Source: Neostapfia colusana (taxonomy: Eukaryota > Streptophyta > Magnoliopsida > Poales > Poaceae). Taken from it: a DNA stretch of 64,000 nucleotides. Below, piece by piece: positions 11,576-24,413 of this stretch. Position numbers and translations under genes: made by a program. Within the stretch, counting starts at the first letter, position 1; every line of letters starts with the position of its first letter. The notes beneath the pieces were generated by a model, which searched no databases, had not been told where the DNA came from, and was given only the letters and a program-made list of their open reading frames with translations. The DNA lies in the NCBI GenBank assembly GCA_030760725.1, contig JASWHV010000008.1:31406720-31470719 (forward strand). Reading direction: 5' to 3'.

Positions 11576-14117
11576 TACATCATATAAGACATACATGTAT
11601 TAATTTGAATGCATTTATATTAAGTTTGAACTTGTGAAGCTTATAACCTTTCTAGACAGACCTAATGACTGTGAAACTTTTATTGTGGCTTGGTTACAAC
11701 CTAAACAGAGAATTGGTCAAGTTTTAGTTGCAGCAAAGCTCATTTGAGCCCTCCACAATTAATTATGTCCTTGACCTTAATTGGAACTCTTAGGGTGTTC
11801 TAGGAATTTTCATGAAGAAAACTATGACTTTCTGAAAACTAGATTTTCAGAGGGTTCTAATGGAGTTGGTCTCACTTAATTTGAAGGTTCCTAGCTAAAG
11901 TTATGAGCTAAACAATTTCAGAGAAAATTCTGAAAATGTTTCTGAATATTTTCTATTTTCTCTGGAACAGTTTCACTAATCACACCATTATGTGGATCAA
12001 ATGAGCTCCAATGGGTCTGAAATTGTTATGGTAGTTCAGGGATATTTTGGTGAACATCCCAGCAAAATTTCAGGATTTCCCTCCACAGGATTCTCCAGTT
12101 AAAATTCCAAACAGTTTAAACTTTGAGGATTTAATTATGGAGAATTAAGGAATTTCATGAAGTGAAACTTGATTTGCTGGAACGTACTCAGAGAGCTGAA
12201 TCCAGCAAAATTTGGTTCACTCAATTTGGAGCTTTCTAGCCAAAGTTATGAGGATTTGAAGTTTGAAGGAAAGCTGAAAATCGGGGAAAAGTTTAAACTC
12301 GCGCGTGGGCCCAGGGGACACGCGTCGCACGCCGAGGCGACGGCACACCGCGGCCCACAAGGTTTTTGCGTGCCAGAACACCCGATCCCGGCCGCAGCCG
12401 GATCCCGATTCAAAATATCGGCTGCTGACAGCTGGGGTCCACCCTCTTCTTCAACCACCCGCGCTCCACCGCCGAGGGACCTCGCCGGAGAGCTCGCCGC
12501 CCGCTTCTGTACAGCTCCGAACTTCTCGATTTTGGCCGCCCCTGCCTACTTTTACTCGGGGAACAGGATTCTATGGTCAGCTGCTCATGACAATGGCCGG
12601 AGCATGGTCGGCGACGAGCCGCCACCTCGGAACGACTTCGGCCATGTCGGCTGACTACCCTAGCACCTTAGCTACATGGGAAACCGGTCGGGAAGCACCA
12701 GTGGACCTCAGAGAAGGTCGACATGAGCTCGAGGCAGCTCGGGGAAGGCCCGAAATAGGTCCTCACCGTGTGCCCGATGCCGCCCGTCCATTCCGCCATT
12801 GGTAGACCTCAAATTACACAGGGTACAGAGGTTCTTCGGCCCAGAGTTGTGAAGGCAACTTGTGCGTTACCGTGTCTAGCTCGTGTGAGAGCGGCTTGAG
12901 GCCCTCCAATACTTTCTAGAGCACGAATTAAACAGAATCGTACCCGAAGGTCGTTCTGCACACAGAAAGGGGAAAAGTGGGAATTCGCCGCCGGTGAGCA
13001 ACCACTCGAGCTGTGGCTCGGGGATGAGCAGCACTGGTCACCCGCGCGTCCAAGGGTGCCTTGGCTCGGGCGTGACAACGCCCTGGTTGGGCTTTCCACG
13101 AGAGCCCGAGGTGCGGCGGTTCCAAGTCCGATTTTGATCTTTCGGCACAGCCAATATCAATCGGTTTCAACTGAATTCTAGCAACGGGGAGGATGGAGGA
13201 AGGTCTCTAGTACCTTGCTGGGGCTTTGGAGTGGACGGAGGGAGCTGCGATCGGCGTTCTCCGATCGATTCTGAGCTGCGGAAAATTTCGGCCGGCGCTG
13301 AGTTCTTGCGGGGAATAACGGCGATGCCTCGGCCGAGGAGGGGGACAGGCGCCTTAAGAAGGCTCTGCACCGCCTCACGCCCGCGAGTGGGCAAGCAGCT
13401 GCTGGCACAGCGGCTGCCCTCGGTGGCGATCACAGCTGCGTCTCGGCGACCCGAGTGAGAAAAGTCTCAGTCGGTTTGATCTGAGCAGTGGCTGACATGT
13501 GGGACCCACTTCCAGTTTTAACCTCTGAAATTTACTCCTTATCACTGTTGTAAACAGTGAACCCCATAGTACCCCTGATAATTCAAATTATTCACCCATG
13601 AACCATTTGATTTGATCAAAGTTCAAATAGGGTTTGGTTTGAGTGAATTTCAGCACAAGTGCAGTTTTGAATTCAAATGAAGTTTGAATTTCTCCCACTT
13701 AGCTCATGTCAAGATCAACTCCAAATAGAGTGAAAATTGGTGTGTGAGCCCACAAAAATGTGCTGAGTAAGAATATGCCTCCCCCTTTTAAATTCATGGG
13801 ATAAAAACAGTTCGAATTTGAATATGGTTTCAAACTGCCCTCCTTCTAACTATACCCAAAATGACCTCAAAAAGGTTTGGAATTTGGGTGAAACTTGGCA
13901 TGGACATACTTAGCAAAATGTAGGAGTTTTCATATGTCCAGCCCCCCTTATATCACATGTGTGAAATACCACTTTGGCAATGTGTGAGTTTGTTCTCTAA
14001 TGAGCATGTTGATAATTGTTACTTGCTCTTCATTTGTGTTCATCATCCTTCCTCAAATGAGGTGTGTGGTGTGGTGATGAACACTGCAAATGTGTGTCAA
14101 AAACTGAGGCCCTTACA

Positions 14118-14130
14118 TTCCTCCCCCCTT
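14118..14130 (-). other. Polypurine tract of element B
   Basis: The reverse complement reads AAGGGGGGAGGAA and abuts the 3' LTR, identical to A's tract. Confidence 0.9.
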
Positions 14131-14186
14131 AAAAGAATCTCGTCCTGAGATTATAAGGTGAAAATGTGAGAGGGGACGGTGGAAAA

Positions 14187-17100
14187 TTACCGGATATGCA
14201 ACGTGAAAAATTCGGGGTGGTTAGTGCGAAGGAATTCTTCGCTCTCCCATGTCGCTTCGTCCATGGAGTGATTACTCCATAGAACCTTGTAGAACCACAA
14301 CGTGCGGTTGCGTGTGGTTCGGGCCTTTTCATCAATAATCTGCACCGGTTCCTCCCGATAGGTGAGATCCGGTTACAGTTCTTCCATATCCTCCAGCTGA
14401 ACGGTAGTTGATAGCTTAAGACACTTCCTCAGCTGGGAAATGTGAAAGACGTCGTGCACACCGGAAAGTGCTTCTAGTAATTTCAGCCGGTATGCCACTG
14501 ATCCACATCTTTCGGTAATCTGAAATGGACCGATGAATCGGGGTGCCAACTTTCCTCTCACCCCAAATCTGTTTACGCCCTTTATTGGAGACACCCGTAG
14601 ATATACGTGATCTCCAACTTCGAATTGTAATGGGCGCCTTCTCCGGTCCGCATATTGTTTCTGACGGGATTGAGCGGCTTTTAGGTTCGCTTGAATCAGT
14701 CGAACCTTTTCTTCCGCATTGTTGACAAGGTCAACCACGAAGGTAACCCTTTCGCCAGATTCACACCAATTCAGTGGTGTGCGGCATTTCCTCCCGTATA
14801 GCGCCTCGTAAGGTGCCATCTTGATGCTGGCTTGGTACCCATTATTGTACGAGAACTCGGCTAACGGCAATTGATCATCCCAATTCTTGCCGTGGTTGAT
14901 AGCGCAAGATGGTAGCATGTCTTCTAAGATTTGATTTACCCGCTCCGTTTCTCCATCCGTCTGTGGGTGGTAGGCTGAACTACGGATCAGCTTCGTCCCC
15001 AAGGCAGCGTGCAGCTGCTCCCAAAAATGGGACACAAATAAAGTGCCCCGATCCGATATGATGGTACGGGGTACGCCGTACAAGCATAGGATCCGTGAGA
15101 TGTACAGTTCAGCGTACTTCTTGGCGTTGTAGTTGGTGTTGACCGGGATGAAATGGGCAACTTTGGTGAGCCGATCGACGATCACCCCACACGGAATCAT
15201 GTTTCCGCAAGATGGTGGGTAAACCGACGATGAAGTCCATGCTCACATCCTCCCACTTCCAGGCAGGAATGCCTAGTGGTTGCAGCAGTCCCGGTTTCCG
15301 CATATGATCTGCCTTCACCCTTCGACATGTATCACACTCTGACACGTATTTTGCAACTTCGCGCTTCATCCGTGTCCACCAAAACCTCCTTCGGAGTTCT
15401 TGATACATCTTGTTGCTGCCGGGGTGAATAGAAAACTTTGACAAGTGAGCCTCATCAAAGATTTACTTCCGTAATTCCGGGTTTTGGGGTACGACAATCC
15501 GGTCCTTGAACCATAGGACGCTGTCTCCGTCCTTCCGGAAACATTTCAACTCCCCACTATCTACACGTCTCCGCAAATGTGACATGCCCTTGTCATTCTT
15601 CTGGGCTGCCTCTATCTCTTCACGGATTGTGGGGATTAAAGGTAGGTTGTAGAGAGCTCCGTGTGGAATCACATGTAGTGGTGGTTCGCTCTCTTCCAAC
15701 GGTCTGATGGTCAAATTATTGACGTGTAACTTGCGGCTCAGCGCATCTGCCACTACGTTTGCCTTGCCCGGATGATAATGGATCTCTATTCGTAATCCTT
15801 TATCAATTCTAACCATCTTCGTTGCCTCATGTTCATCTCCTTCTGAGTGAATATGTACTTGAGGCTTTTGTGGTCGGTATATAAATGTACGAGGTTACCG
15901 AGTAGGTAGTGCCTCCACATTTTTAGTGCAAGTACCACGGCAGCGAGCTCCAAATCGTGAGTTGGATAATTTTGCTCATGGTTTCTAAGCTGCCGTGACC
16001 CATACGCGACCACCCTTCGGTCTTGCATCAGCACACATCCGAGCCCAATGCCGGATGCATCGCAGTACACATCGAACGGTTTTGTTGTGTCTGGCTGCGC
16101 CAAAACCGGTGCTGATGTCAGTTGCTTGACTAAAGCCTTGAATGCTGCCTCACATACTGGAATCCAAACATATTTGGTAGCCTTCTTCAGCAGCTCTGTC
16201 ATTGGCTTGGCAATCTTCGAGAAGTTTGGAATGAACCTCCGATAATATCCCGCGAGTCCGAGGAAACTCCGTACCTCGTGAACAGTTCTCGGGGATTTCC
16301 AATTCAGCACTTGAGTGATCTTGCTCGGGTCCACAGCGATACCCTCCGCTGAGATGATATGCCTTAGGAAAGGCACTTGCGATATCCAAAACTTGCATTT
16401 GCTGAATTTTGCGTATAACTTGTGATCCCGCAGCCGTTGCAAGACTATACGCAGATGTTTCTTGTGATCTTCCTCCGACTTGGAATATACCAGGATGTCG
16501 TCGATGAAGACCACGACAAACTTGTCCAGCTCCGGCATGAATACCGAGTTCATTAAGTACATGAATTGAGCTGGAGCATTGGTGAGGCCGAAGGACATGA
16601 CCAGGTACTCATAAAGTCCGTACCTCGTCGAGAAAGCCGTCTTCGGAATGTCCTCAGCCCTTATCTTAATCTGATGGTACCCGGATCTTAAATCCATCTT
16701 GGAAAAGATCTTTGCTTCGACCAACTGATCAAATAACATGTCGATCCGTGGCAACGGGTACTTGTTCTTGATGGTTACGGCATTAAATGGACGATAGTCC
16801 ACGCAAAGCGGCAACGTCTCATCCTTCTTCTTGACAAATAATGCCGAACAGCCCCATGGCGAGGAGCTCGGCCTAATAAAACCCTTCTCCAGAAGGTCCA
16901 TGAGCTGAGTCTTCAGTTCAGCCAATTCCTTGGGTGCCATCTTGTACGGCCTTCGGGATATTGGGATGGTTCCCGGTGCAAGTTCAATCTTGAACTTCAC
17001 CTCTCTATCAGGCGGCATCCCCGGCAATTCATCCGGGAATACGTCAGGGAACTCTCGGACCACTGGAATATCCTCCAATCTGATGGTTGTGGCTTGATAG

Positions 17101-18751
17101 ACACTTGGAATTTTATTTCCGGACTGTCCAGAAATAATGAGTGAGACTCGTGCACTTCTGAGCTCAAGTGCACGACTCGGAGGACGGTGTCTAAAACAGC
17201 GCCGTGGCGGGTTAACCACGACATCCCCAAGATGACATCGACCTTTTGTCCCTCTAAAATTATGAGAGACGTAGGGTAAACTCTACCCTCTAAGCACAAT
17301 GGCGCTTTTGGGACCATCATGCTTGCTGAGATTTTCCCACCCGGTGAACATATCACATAAGGACTATCGGTGGGTAGTATTTGCAAGCTATACTTATCAA
17401 TGAAAGCTTGGCTAATGAAGCTATGCGTGACGCCTGAATCAAATAGTACTATAGCGGGATGCTGGTGGAGTTGGAACATACCCGCAAGGATTGGCTCGCC
17501 CTCCGGCACGTCCTCAATGGCAAGCTGGTGGACGGTGCCGGGCCTAGGGTTTGCTTGCCGCGGATTAGTAGGGTTCCGGGGTTGATTCCTCCCCGGAAAC
17601 TGTGGTGCCACTCCACCACCTTGTCTCTCCGGGCAACTGCTCGCGAAGTGTCCTGGACGACCACACTTGTAACATGTGGCCGCTTCTGGTCGAGTGCTCG
17701 GTGGATGAAAGCCCGGCATGCGTTGCTGAGGTGCAAACGCACGTGGCATTACACGCTGCTGCTGTTGTTGTTGCGGTGGTACTGGCAGTGCCGGCCTGAA
17801 TGCCGGTGAAGAGTACGGCCGACTGCGGAACGGCATCGACCGCGGTGGTGGTTGCCAGCGTGGACCTGATGGTGGGCGATTCACCATCCGAAACTTCTGA
17901 GAAGGACCGCCTCCTTCTCCACTGCTCTGCGGCGCGCTTTGCTTCCTCTCTGCCGCCGCTAACTCCTTGCCGGAGTCCTCCTGCACAATGGCAGCATCAA
18001 TGATGTCGTTGAGGCTGCCGCGATTGAACATCGCCAACTTGTCCTTCAGGAGCGGGTTATGCCCCTGATAAAAGTGGTCTCTCCGCTTCTCATCTGTATC
18101 TGCGTGATACGATGCGTAGAGCGCGAGATCGTTGAACGCTCTGGAGTATTCCAGCGCGTTCCGGCTCCCTTGCTGCAGGTGTAAGAACTCCTGCATCTTC
18201 CTCTTCATTAAACCTGGCGGTATATGATAGGCCCTGAAGGCCGTCCGGAACTCCGTCCAGGTCATCACTCGGTCGGTGGGCTGTGAAGCACAGAAGTTGG
18301 CCCACCACGCGCTCGCGGATCCTTGGAGCTGTTGGACCGTGAACTGAGTCTTGCGCTGCTCGCTGAGCTGGAGCAGCACGAACTTCATCTCTATGGCCCG
18401 GAGCCAGTTGTCCGCGTCAAGTGGTTCATCCGCCCTTGAGAATATCAGGGGATAAGTTGCCAGGAAGTCGGAGTAGGAGCTCTGTTGACGCTCCTCACGG
18501 TCTTGACGTCTCTCTGGGCGAGACGTATTCGCAATAAGAGTCTGCAGCAACTCTGTGTGTTGCTGATGCGAGCCCGCCATTGCCGCGACGATGTCGGCCA
18601 ACATAACCGTTGGCAGTGGCGGTGGTGGTGTTTGTTGTTGCTGTTGCTGCTGTTGCAGTTGTTGTCCTGAGGAGTCCTCGGGAGTTGGTTGGGAGGTCTC
18701 TCCCCCTTGACTGGTACCCCCAACGTCAGGGTTGACACGAGTACGCGTCAT
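14187..18751 (-). pseudogene. gag-pol polyprotein of element B, disabled
   Basis: Same domain order as A. Gag starts at ATG 18749-18751 (the ORF also extends upstream without an ATG). Zinc knuckle CYKCGRPGHFASSC, protease LFDSGVTHSF, RT with an intact FIDD (codons at 16497-16502), RNase H, integrase with D-D-E (SMDFI, SDRG, TERVN) and a chromodomain-like tail ending at 14187. Breaks relative to A: 1-bp deletions near 17112 (after protease) and near 15800 (end of RNase H), AAA to TAA at 15463-15465, a 1-bp insertion near 15186 in integrase, and CAA to TAA at 14373-14375. Catalytic residues are better kept than in A although the frame is more broken. Confidence 0.92.
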
Positions 18752-19023
18752 TCTGAAATTCAAAACAGCAGCAATTAGCACATGTTTTACTTAAAATTCC
18801 ATAAGCAACAGTAGGCATTGAAGTGACACATGATTAATTTGCACAACATTCACATATATTGATAAAGCATAAACTTTATACAAGATACATTATTCTCGGG
18901 TCTCTGAGAAGTCGTGCTCATGTCGTCACTACCTATACATACGCTACTGTCTACACGACATGTCACCGATTACAAAAGTTGGGTTACGCTACCCTGGCTG
19001 CCCTACATGGCAACTGTAATCCT
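18752..19023 (-). other. Spacer between accessory ORF and gag (B)
   Basis: Equivalent to 4759-5029 in A, with the same TTGAATTTCAG acceptor-like sequence one base before the gag ATG. No coding frame. Confidence 0.6.
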
Positions 19024-19968
19024 CTACTCGGAGTAGAACTCGACCTCCTGTGGGTCGTCCTCCTCCGGTACCCCTGCTGGTGGCTCTGGATCTACCACCT
19101 CTTCTCCCATTCCGGGTTCTCCCATTGCTGGAAGACCCAAGACCACCGGTACGCCTAACACCGGGGGCACGAGGTCCTGCAAAGCATGCACCTCGTCCAT
19201 AGCTTGGTTGTAGTCCTCTTCCCAGCCTTGTCCTTCCTCAATAGCGTCGTCCCGCTCTTGAGCAAGGTCCTCATTCTGCTGGGTTAGGGTCTGCACCAAT
19301 TCTTGTAACGCCGCGATGTCGACACGCCTTTTTCTTTTCGCCTTCTTCAGACGATGCAACTGATTGTGCTGTTCATTCAGTCGCTTGATCGTCGGAAGGA
19401 GCACATTGCGGAGTGCGCTGTGAGCACTCTCGAAATGATCTCCACGGCTTGTGCTCTCCTTGAGCTTTGTGGCGAGATGCTCTGTATGAACAGCTTGGCT
19501 GTCCATCACGGCGTTTCCCGCCCTTATCTGGAGGCTGAGATTTGCCTCCGCGGGGTTGTACCTTGGGCAACTCGGGTCCGTTGCCTCCAGGTACCTCTCT
19601 TACCACACCTGCTGAGCTCGTCCCTCCACCGGAACGAGTGCGTATGGAGTGCCCTCCATAGCCTGCACGTGTAGTTGGCAGAAACGTGACATAGTGTCAC
19701 GGGCTGCCACTTTCCACATCCCTTCCGGTTGTCTTCCTCTCACCGTGACGGTGAATGGCACCCAACCGGGTGGCGTAGGTCCTGCAGGGACTTCGACATG
19801 GATCATCCACGTCTTGTTCCCCTCTTCCCCTTCTTCCTTGGTGAAGTATTGCGGCATCTGGTTGTACCCGAAATATTGGAGCACTTGCCACAATGCTTCT
19901 GGGTAGCCGTTACGGTGAGAACAGTGGGACATCACCCACCCGTTCTCCAGTTGCTTATCTGCTGTCAT
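19024..19968 (-). pseudogene. Accessory ORF of element B, one nonsense codon
   Basis: Exactly the length of A's accessory ORF (945 bp including stop) and colinear with it. TAA at 19600-19602 replaces the Glu codon after HVW in A and splits it into 122 and 161 codons. The dsRBD-like N-terminal part, basic patch (KKAKRKRR), coiled-coil region and acidic tail PQEVEFYSE are kept. The ATG directly follows TTTTTACAG. With one point mutation and no indel in 945 bp, the ORF was probably functional when B inserted. Confidence 0.85.
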
Positions 19969-21445
19969 CTGTAAAAATATATTTGAGAAATGTCAAATGT
20001 TTATTTAAACAGTAAACCGCTGAGTTATAACATAAAACATGTCATTGAACCCATAAAATTTGGAAACATAGTTCAAATTTTAAACAAATTTGACTGCTGA
20101 TCTGCTGTTCCCATGACAGCCCTGACCAGTTTCCATTTCAACCTGATTTAGGCCATGTTAAAAGCAAAACTAATTCTGGATCTCAACATCAAAGTTAAAG
20201 CTAACTTCATTAGCTTTCCAGAAAGTATTTGCTTGGCCTAAGATCTGTCCTGGTTCAAAAGTTATGAGATATCAAAGCTAACAGAATTTCTGGAAACAAT
20301 TGGACAGCACCTCCCTGCTTTAGGTACTGATTTGATCCAAGAATCCCAGTTAATTCTGTTCCTAATCTGACAAAACTTTCTGTTACAAAGTTGTAAACCA
20401 TCTCATGAGCTTTCCAGAACTACCTCATTTTCTATTTTTGGGTTTTTAAGCAGGAAGTTATGCTTAATTTACAGAGAGTCTTTGCTCTGCCCTGTTTTCT
20501 GGACAGTTTCAACTCTACTGCATTTTTCGATTGTTTAAGGGATGAAACACCTCTGAACCTCAACAGAAGAGTTGTAAAGCTCTTCCAACGCTTTCCAGAA
20601 ATGTATCATACGACCCCAACCTCGAAAGAACTCAACCTCTAACCTCTGATTAACTTCAGCCTTGATTCAGCTGAAAACAAAGTGCTCTGTCCTTAACAAC
20701 CTATAAGTTGAAAACTTGTTAACTTTGAATATCCTGTTCAAGGGAAGGAGTTACATCAAGTTTTACTACTTTGGATCAAAATCTTCAATTTTTTAAATGA
20801 AGTTGTTCATTTAATGGGGTGTGACGTCGATGCGTCACCAGATTATGTCGGTACTACGTCCTCACAAAGAAAAACCTATACCGGACTTAGCCGGCTTCGT
20901 TATTTCAGTGGCACTAAACGTCACTCGCACACGGATGCTACACGTCTACCATTTCGTGGTCAGGCTACCTGCAGAAACTCAAACAATCATCAGACTCGGC
21001 TGCACACCGAGCCCGGAATCCATACAGTTCGTACACCCGGCCATCATCACTCGCCCGGATGTTCCCAAGCCAAACACGCCTTGAGTTACGTGTTCACGTT
21101 TCAGACCACGTGACGGGGTCTCCCAAATTGCACCACGCACGCCAGGGACAGACGTTGCTCGAATACCCCCAAACGACATGAAGAGTCGTAGAGGATATAA
21201 AAGCGAGTCGGGTTACCTGCCACCCGTGGGGCTCCACCCTTCAGCATGTGCCCACTGGTGGACAGCGCTTACGTGCACCCCCCAAGACATGAACGTCCCG
21301 AGATACACGATTTTCCGACATAACAAATAGGTTAATATGCCACTTTATATATGCTAATAACATCCTTATACGGGCTACTAACTCGTTCCTCACTGGATTT
21401 TTTTTTGAAAAAGATGACCTTTGTACTGTGTTAAACCTCAAGCGA
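19969..21445 (-). other. Leader of element B
   Basis: About 1.5 kb aligning with A's leader 2334-3813. It keeps CAG/GTAACC and CAG/GTAGCC donor-like sites in minus orientation. Short frames here are unsupported. Confidence 0.7.
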
Positions 21446-21457
21446 GCTCTGATGCCA
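21446..21457 (-). other. Primer binding site of element B (one mismatch)
   Basis: The reverse complement is TGGCATCAGAGC, one base different from the TGGTATCAGAGC of A, C, D and F. It lies four bases from the 5' LTR. A post-insertion transition is the likely cause. Confidence 0.85.
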
Positions 21458-21461
21458 ACGC

Positions 21462-24413
21462 TGACACGACCCCATTGGTCCTGTCGAGCCAGGATTACGC
21501 TGAGGGGTGCTGCGTTGCACAGCACCGTATAACACACGTCAAAGGTACAAAGCGGAAGTGGAAGTTTATTACATAAACATTTTTATGAACATGTTTACAT
21601 CAAAATAAGTTTAGTCTACACTCGCGGGCGTAGACTAAGCATCAAGTGCACGCTCAGCCCTTGAACGTGTCCTTGCTAGCACACACGCACACTAACTCTG
21701 CGGCGTGCACGACTCCCACTCGATGGGGTTCCCCTCCTGGGGTTCCGTCTCCTCTTCGGGAGTCCCTTCCTCATAGAACCCTGCAAAAGCTTCAAACACA
21801 AGCAGTGAGCACGAAGGCTCAGCAAGTCTGACCCGTCTCACCTAAACATGGAACTTCTTCATGAGGGTAATGGGTTACATGAGGTAAAAATCAGTTGCAA
21901 GGACTCGCCTAATTAGTAGAACCTTACTTTCAAGTTTTAGCAGCAGGTTTGTGGAGAACCTTACGCTAAGGCACATGAGAGAGCCGCAATCAAACAAGAA
22001 ACGCATTCCTCTCATGTACTTTGCCCAAAGTTGAAAAGAACTTTAGTTAGCTCTAAACTACAGCATATCATTAACAATCAATGTCCTTCTTTCAATCAGC
22101 AACATTTTAACATGTGCCTAGCCTGTTCTTTCTACGTCATGGTACAGTGAACAAGTGGTACTCACTGACCGCGATTTTCTGAACTAAAGTTATGAGCTAA
22201 ACAATTTCAGAGAAAATTCTGAAAATGTTTCTGAACATTTTCTATTTTCTCTGGAACAGTTTCACTAATCACACCATTAGGTGGATCAAATGAGCTCCAA
22301 TGGGTCTGAAATTTTTATGGTAGTTCAGGGATATTTTGGTGAACATCCCAGCAAAATTTCAGTATTTCCCTCCACAGGATTCTCCAGTTAAAATTCCAAA
22401 CAGTTTAAACTTTGAGGATTTAATTATGGAGAATTAAGGAATTTCATGAAGTGAAACTTGATTTGCTGGAACGTACTCAGAGAGCTGAATCCAGCAAAAT
22501 TTGTTTCACTCAATTTGGAGCTTTCTAGCCAAAGTTATGAGGATTTGAAGTTTGAAGGAAACCTGAAAATCGGGGAAAAGTTTAAACTCGCGTGTGGGCC
22601 CAGGGGACACGCGTCGCACGCCGAGGCGACGGCACACCGCGGTCCACAAGGATTTTGCGTGCCACCACACCCGATCCCGGCCGCAGCCGGATCCCGATTC
22701 AAAATATCGGCCGCTGACAGCTGGGGTCCACCCTCTTCTTCAACCTCGCGACGCCCGCGCTCCGCCGCCTAGGGACCTCGCCGGAGAGCTCGCCGCCCGC
22801 TTCTGTACAGCTCCAAACTTCTCGATTTTGGCCGCCCCTGCCTACTTTTACTCGGGGAACAGGATTCTAGTGTCAGCTGCTCATGACAATGGCCAGAGCA
22901 TGGTCAGCGACGAGCCGCCACCTCGGAACGACTTCGGCCATGTCGGCTGACTACCCTAGCACCTTAACTACTTGGGAAACCGGTCGGGAAGCACCAGTGG
23001 ACCTCAGAGAAGGTCGACATGAGCTCTAGGCAGCTCGGGGAAGGCCCGAAATAGGTCCTCACCGTGCGCCCGATGCCGCCCGTCCATTCCGCCATTGGTA
23101 GACCTCAAATTACGCCGGGTACAGAGGTTCTTCGGCCCAGAGTTGTGAAGGCAACTTGTGCGTTACCGTGTCTAGCTCGTGTGAGAGCGGCTTGAGGCCC
23201 TCTAATCCTTTCTAGAGCACGAATTAAACAGAATCGTACCCGAAGGTCATTCTGCACACAGAAAGGGGAAAAGTGGAAATTCGCCACCGGTGAGCAACCA
23301 CTCGAGCTGTGGCTCGGGGATGAGCAGCACCGGTCACCTGCGCGTCCAAGGGTGCCTTGGCTCAGGCGTGACAACGCCCTGGTTGGGCTGTCCATGAGAG
23401 CCCGAGGTGCGGCGGTTCCAAGTCCGAATTTGATCTTTCAGCACAGCCAATATCAATCGGTTTCAACTGAATTCTAGCAACGGGGAGGACGGAGGAAGGT
23501 CTCTAGTACCCTACTGGGGCTTTGGAGTGGACGGAGGGAGCTGCGATCGGCGTTCTCCGATCGATTCCGAGCTGCGGAAAATTTCGGCTGGCGCTGAGTT
23601 CTTGCGGGGAAGAACGGCGATGCCTCAGCCGAGGAGGGGGACAGGCGCCTTAAGAAGGCTCTGCACCGCCTCGCGCCCGCGCGTGGGCAAGCAGCTGCTG
23701 GCGCGGCGGCTGCCCTCGGTGGCGATCACAGCTGCGGCTCGGCGACCCGAGTGAGAAAAGTCTCAGTCGGTTTGATCTGAGCAGTGGCTGACATGTGGGA
23801 CCCACTTGCAGTTTTAACCTCTGAAATTTACTCCTAATCACTGTTGTAAACAGTGAACCCCATAGTACCCCTGGTAATTCAAATTATTCACCCATGAACC
23901 ATTTGATTTGATCAAAGTTCAAATTAGGTTTGGTTTGAGTGAATTTCAGCACAAGTGCAGTTTTGAATTCAAATGAAGTTTGAATTTCTCCCACTTAGCT
24001 CATGTCAAGATCAACTCCAAATGGAGTGAAAATTGGTGTGTGAGCCCACAAAAATGTGCTGAGTAAGAATATGCCTCCCCCTTTTAAATTCATGGGATAA
24101 AAACAGTTTGAATTTGAATATGGTTTCAAACTGCCCTCCTTCTAACTATACCCAAAATGACCTCAAAAAGGTTTGGAATTTGGGTGAAACTTGGCATGGA
24201 CATCCTTAGCAAAATGTAGGAGTTTTCATATGACCAGCCCCCCTTATATCACATGTGTGAAATACCACTTTGGCAATGTGTGAGTTTGTTCTCTAATGAG
24301 CATGTTGATAATTGTTACTTGCTCTTCATTTGTGTTCATCATCCTTCCTCAAATGAGGTGTGTGGTGTGGTGATGAACACTGCAAATGTGTGTCAAAAAC
24401 TGAGGCCCTTACA
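21462..24413 (-). repeat. 5' LTR of element B with internal deletion (2952 bp)
   Basis: Same termini as the 3' LTR but 1080 bp shorter. The alignment breaks near 22170-22185, where CTGACCGCGA joins TTTTCTGAACTAAAG; the missing part corresponds to about 10797-11877. It ends at 24413, followed by the GCAAA duplication. Confidence 0.92.
21692..21780 (-). other. LTR-embedded exon-like frame (B 5' LTR)
   Basis: Same acceptor and 28-codon frame as 10316-10404, open to TAG at 21692-21694. It differs from the 3' copy by a few substitutions that do not break it. Confidence 0.45.

Larger units (their letters stand above)
10086..14117 (-). repeat. 3' LTR of element B (4032 bp)
   Basis: Bounded by TGACACGACC on the left and GGCCCTTACA on the right, that is TG...CA in element orientation. 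It is the full-length LTR of the pair. It has AT-rich arms and a GC-rich core (about 12300-13460). Long frames in that core on the plus strand, such as 12305-12805, are antisense to the LTR and show no domain. Confidence 0.93.
10086..24413 (-). mobile_element. Element B: Ty3/gypsy chromovirus of the same family as A, inverted
   Basis: A complete element on the minus strand, 14.3 kb, flanked by GCAAA duplications. Right to left it has 5' LTR (21462-24413, shortened), primer site, leader, accessory ORF, gag-pol, polypurine tract and 3' LTR (10086-14117). Its coding region is closely related to A. It sits inside the 3' LTR of A, so it is younger than A. The first 275 aligned bases of its two LTRs differ at about nine positions by eye. 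Confidence 0.95.

Noticed and set aside
12169..12805. 161- and 166-codon overlapping plus-strand frames
   Set aside because: They are antisense inside B's 3' LTR, overlap in different frames, and the B 5' LTR copy breaks them differently.
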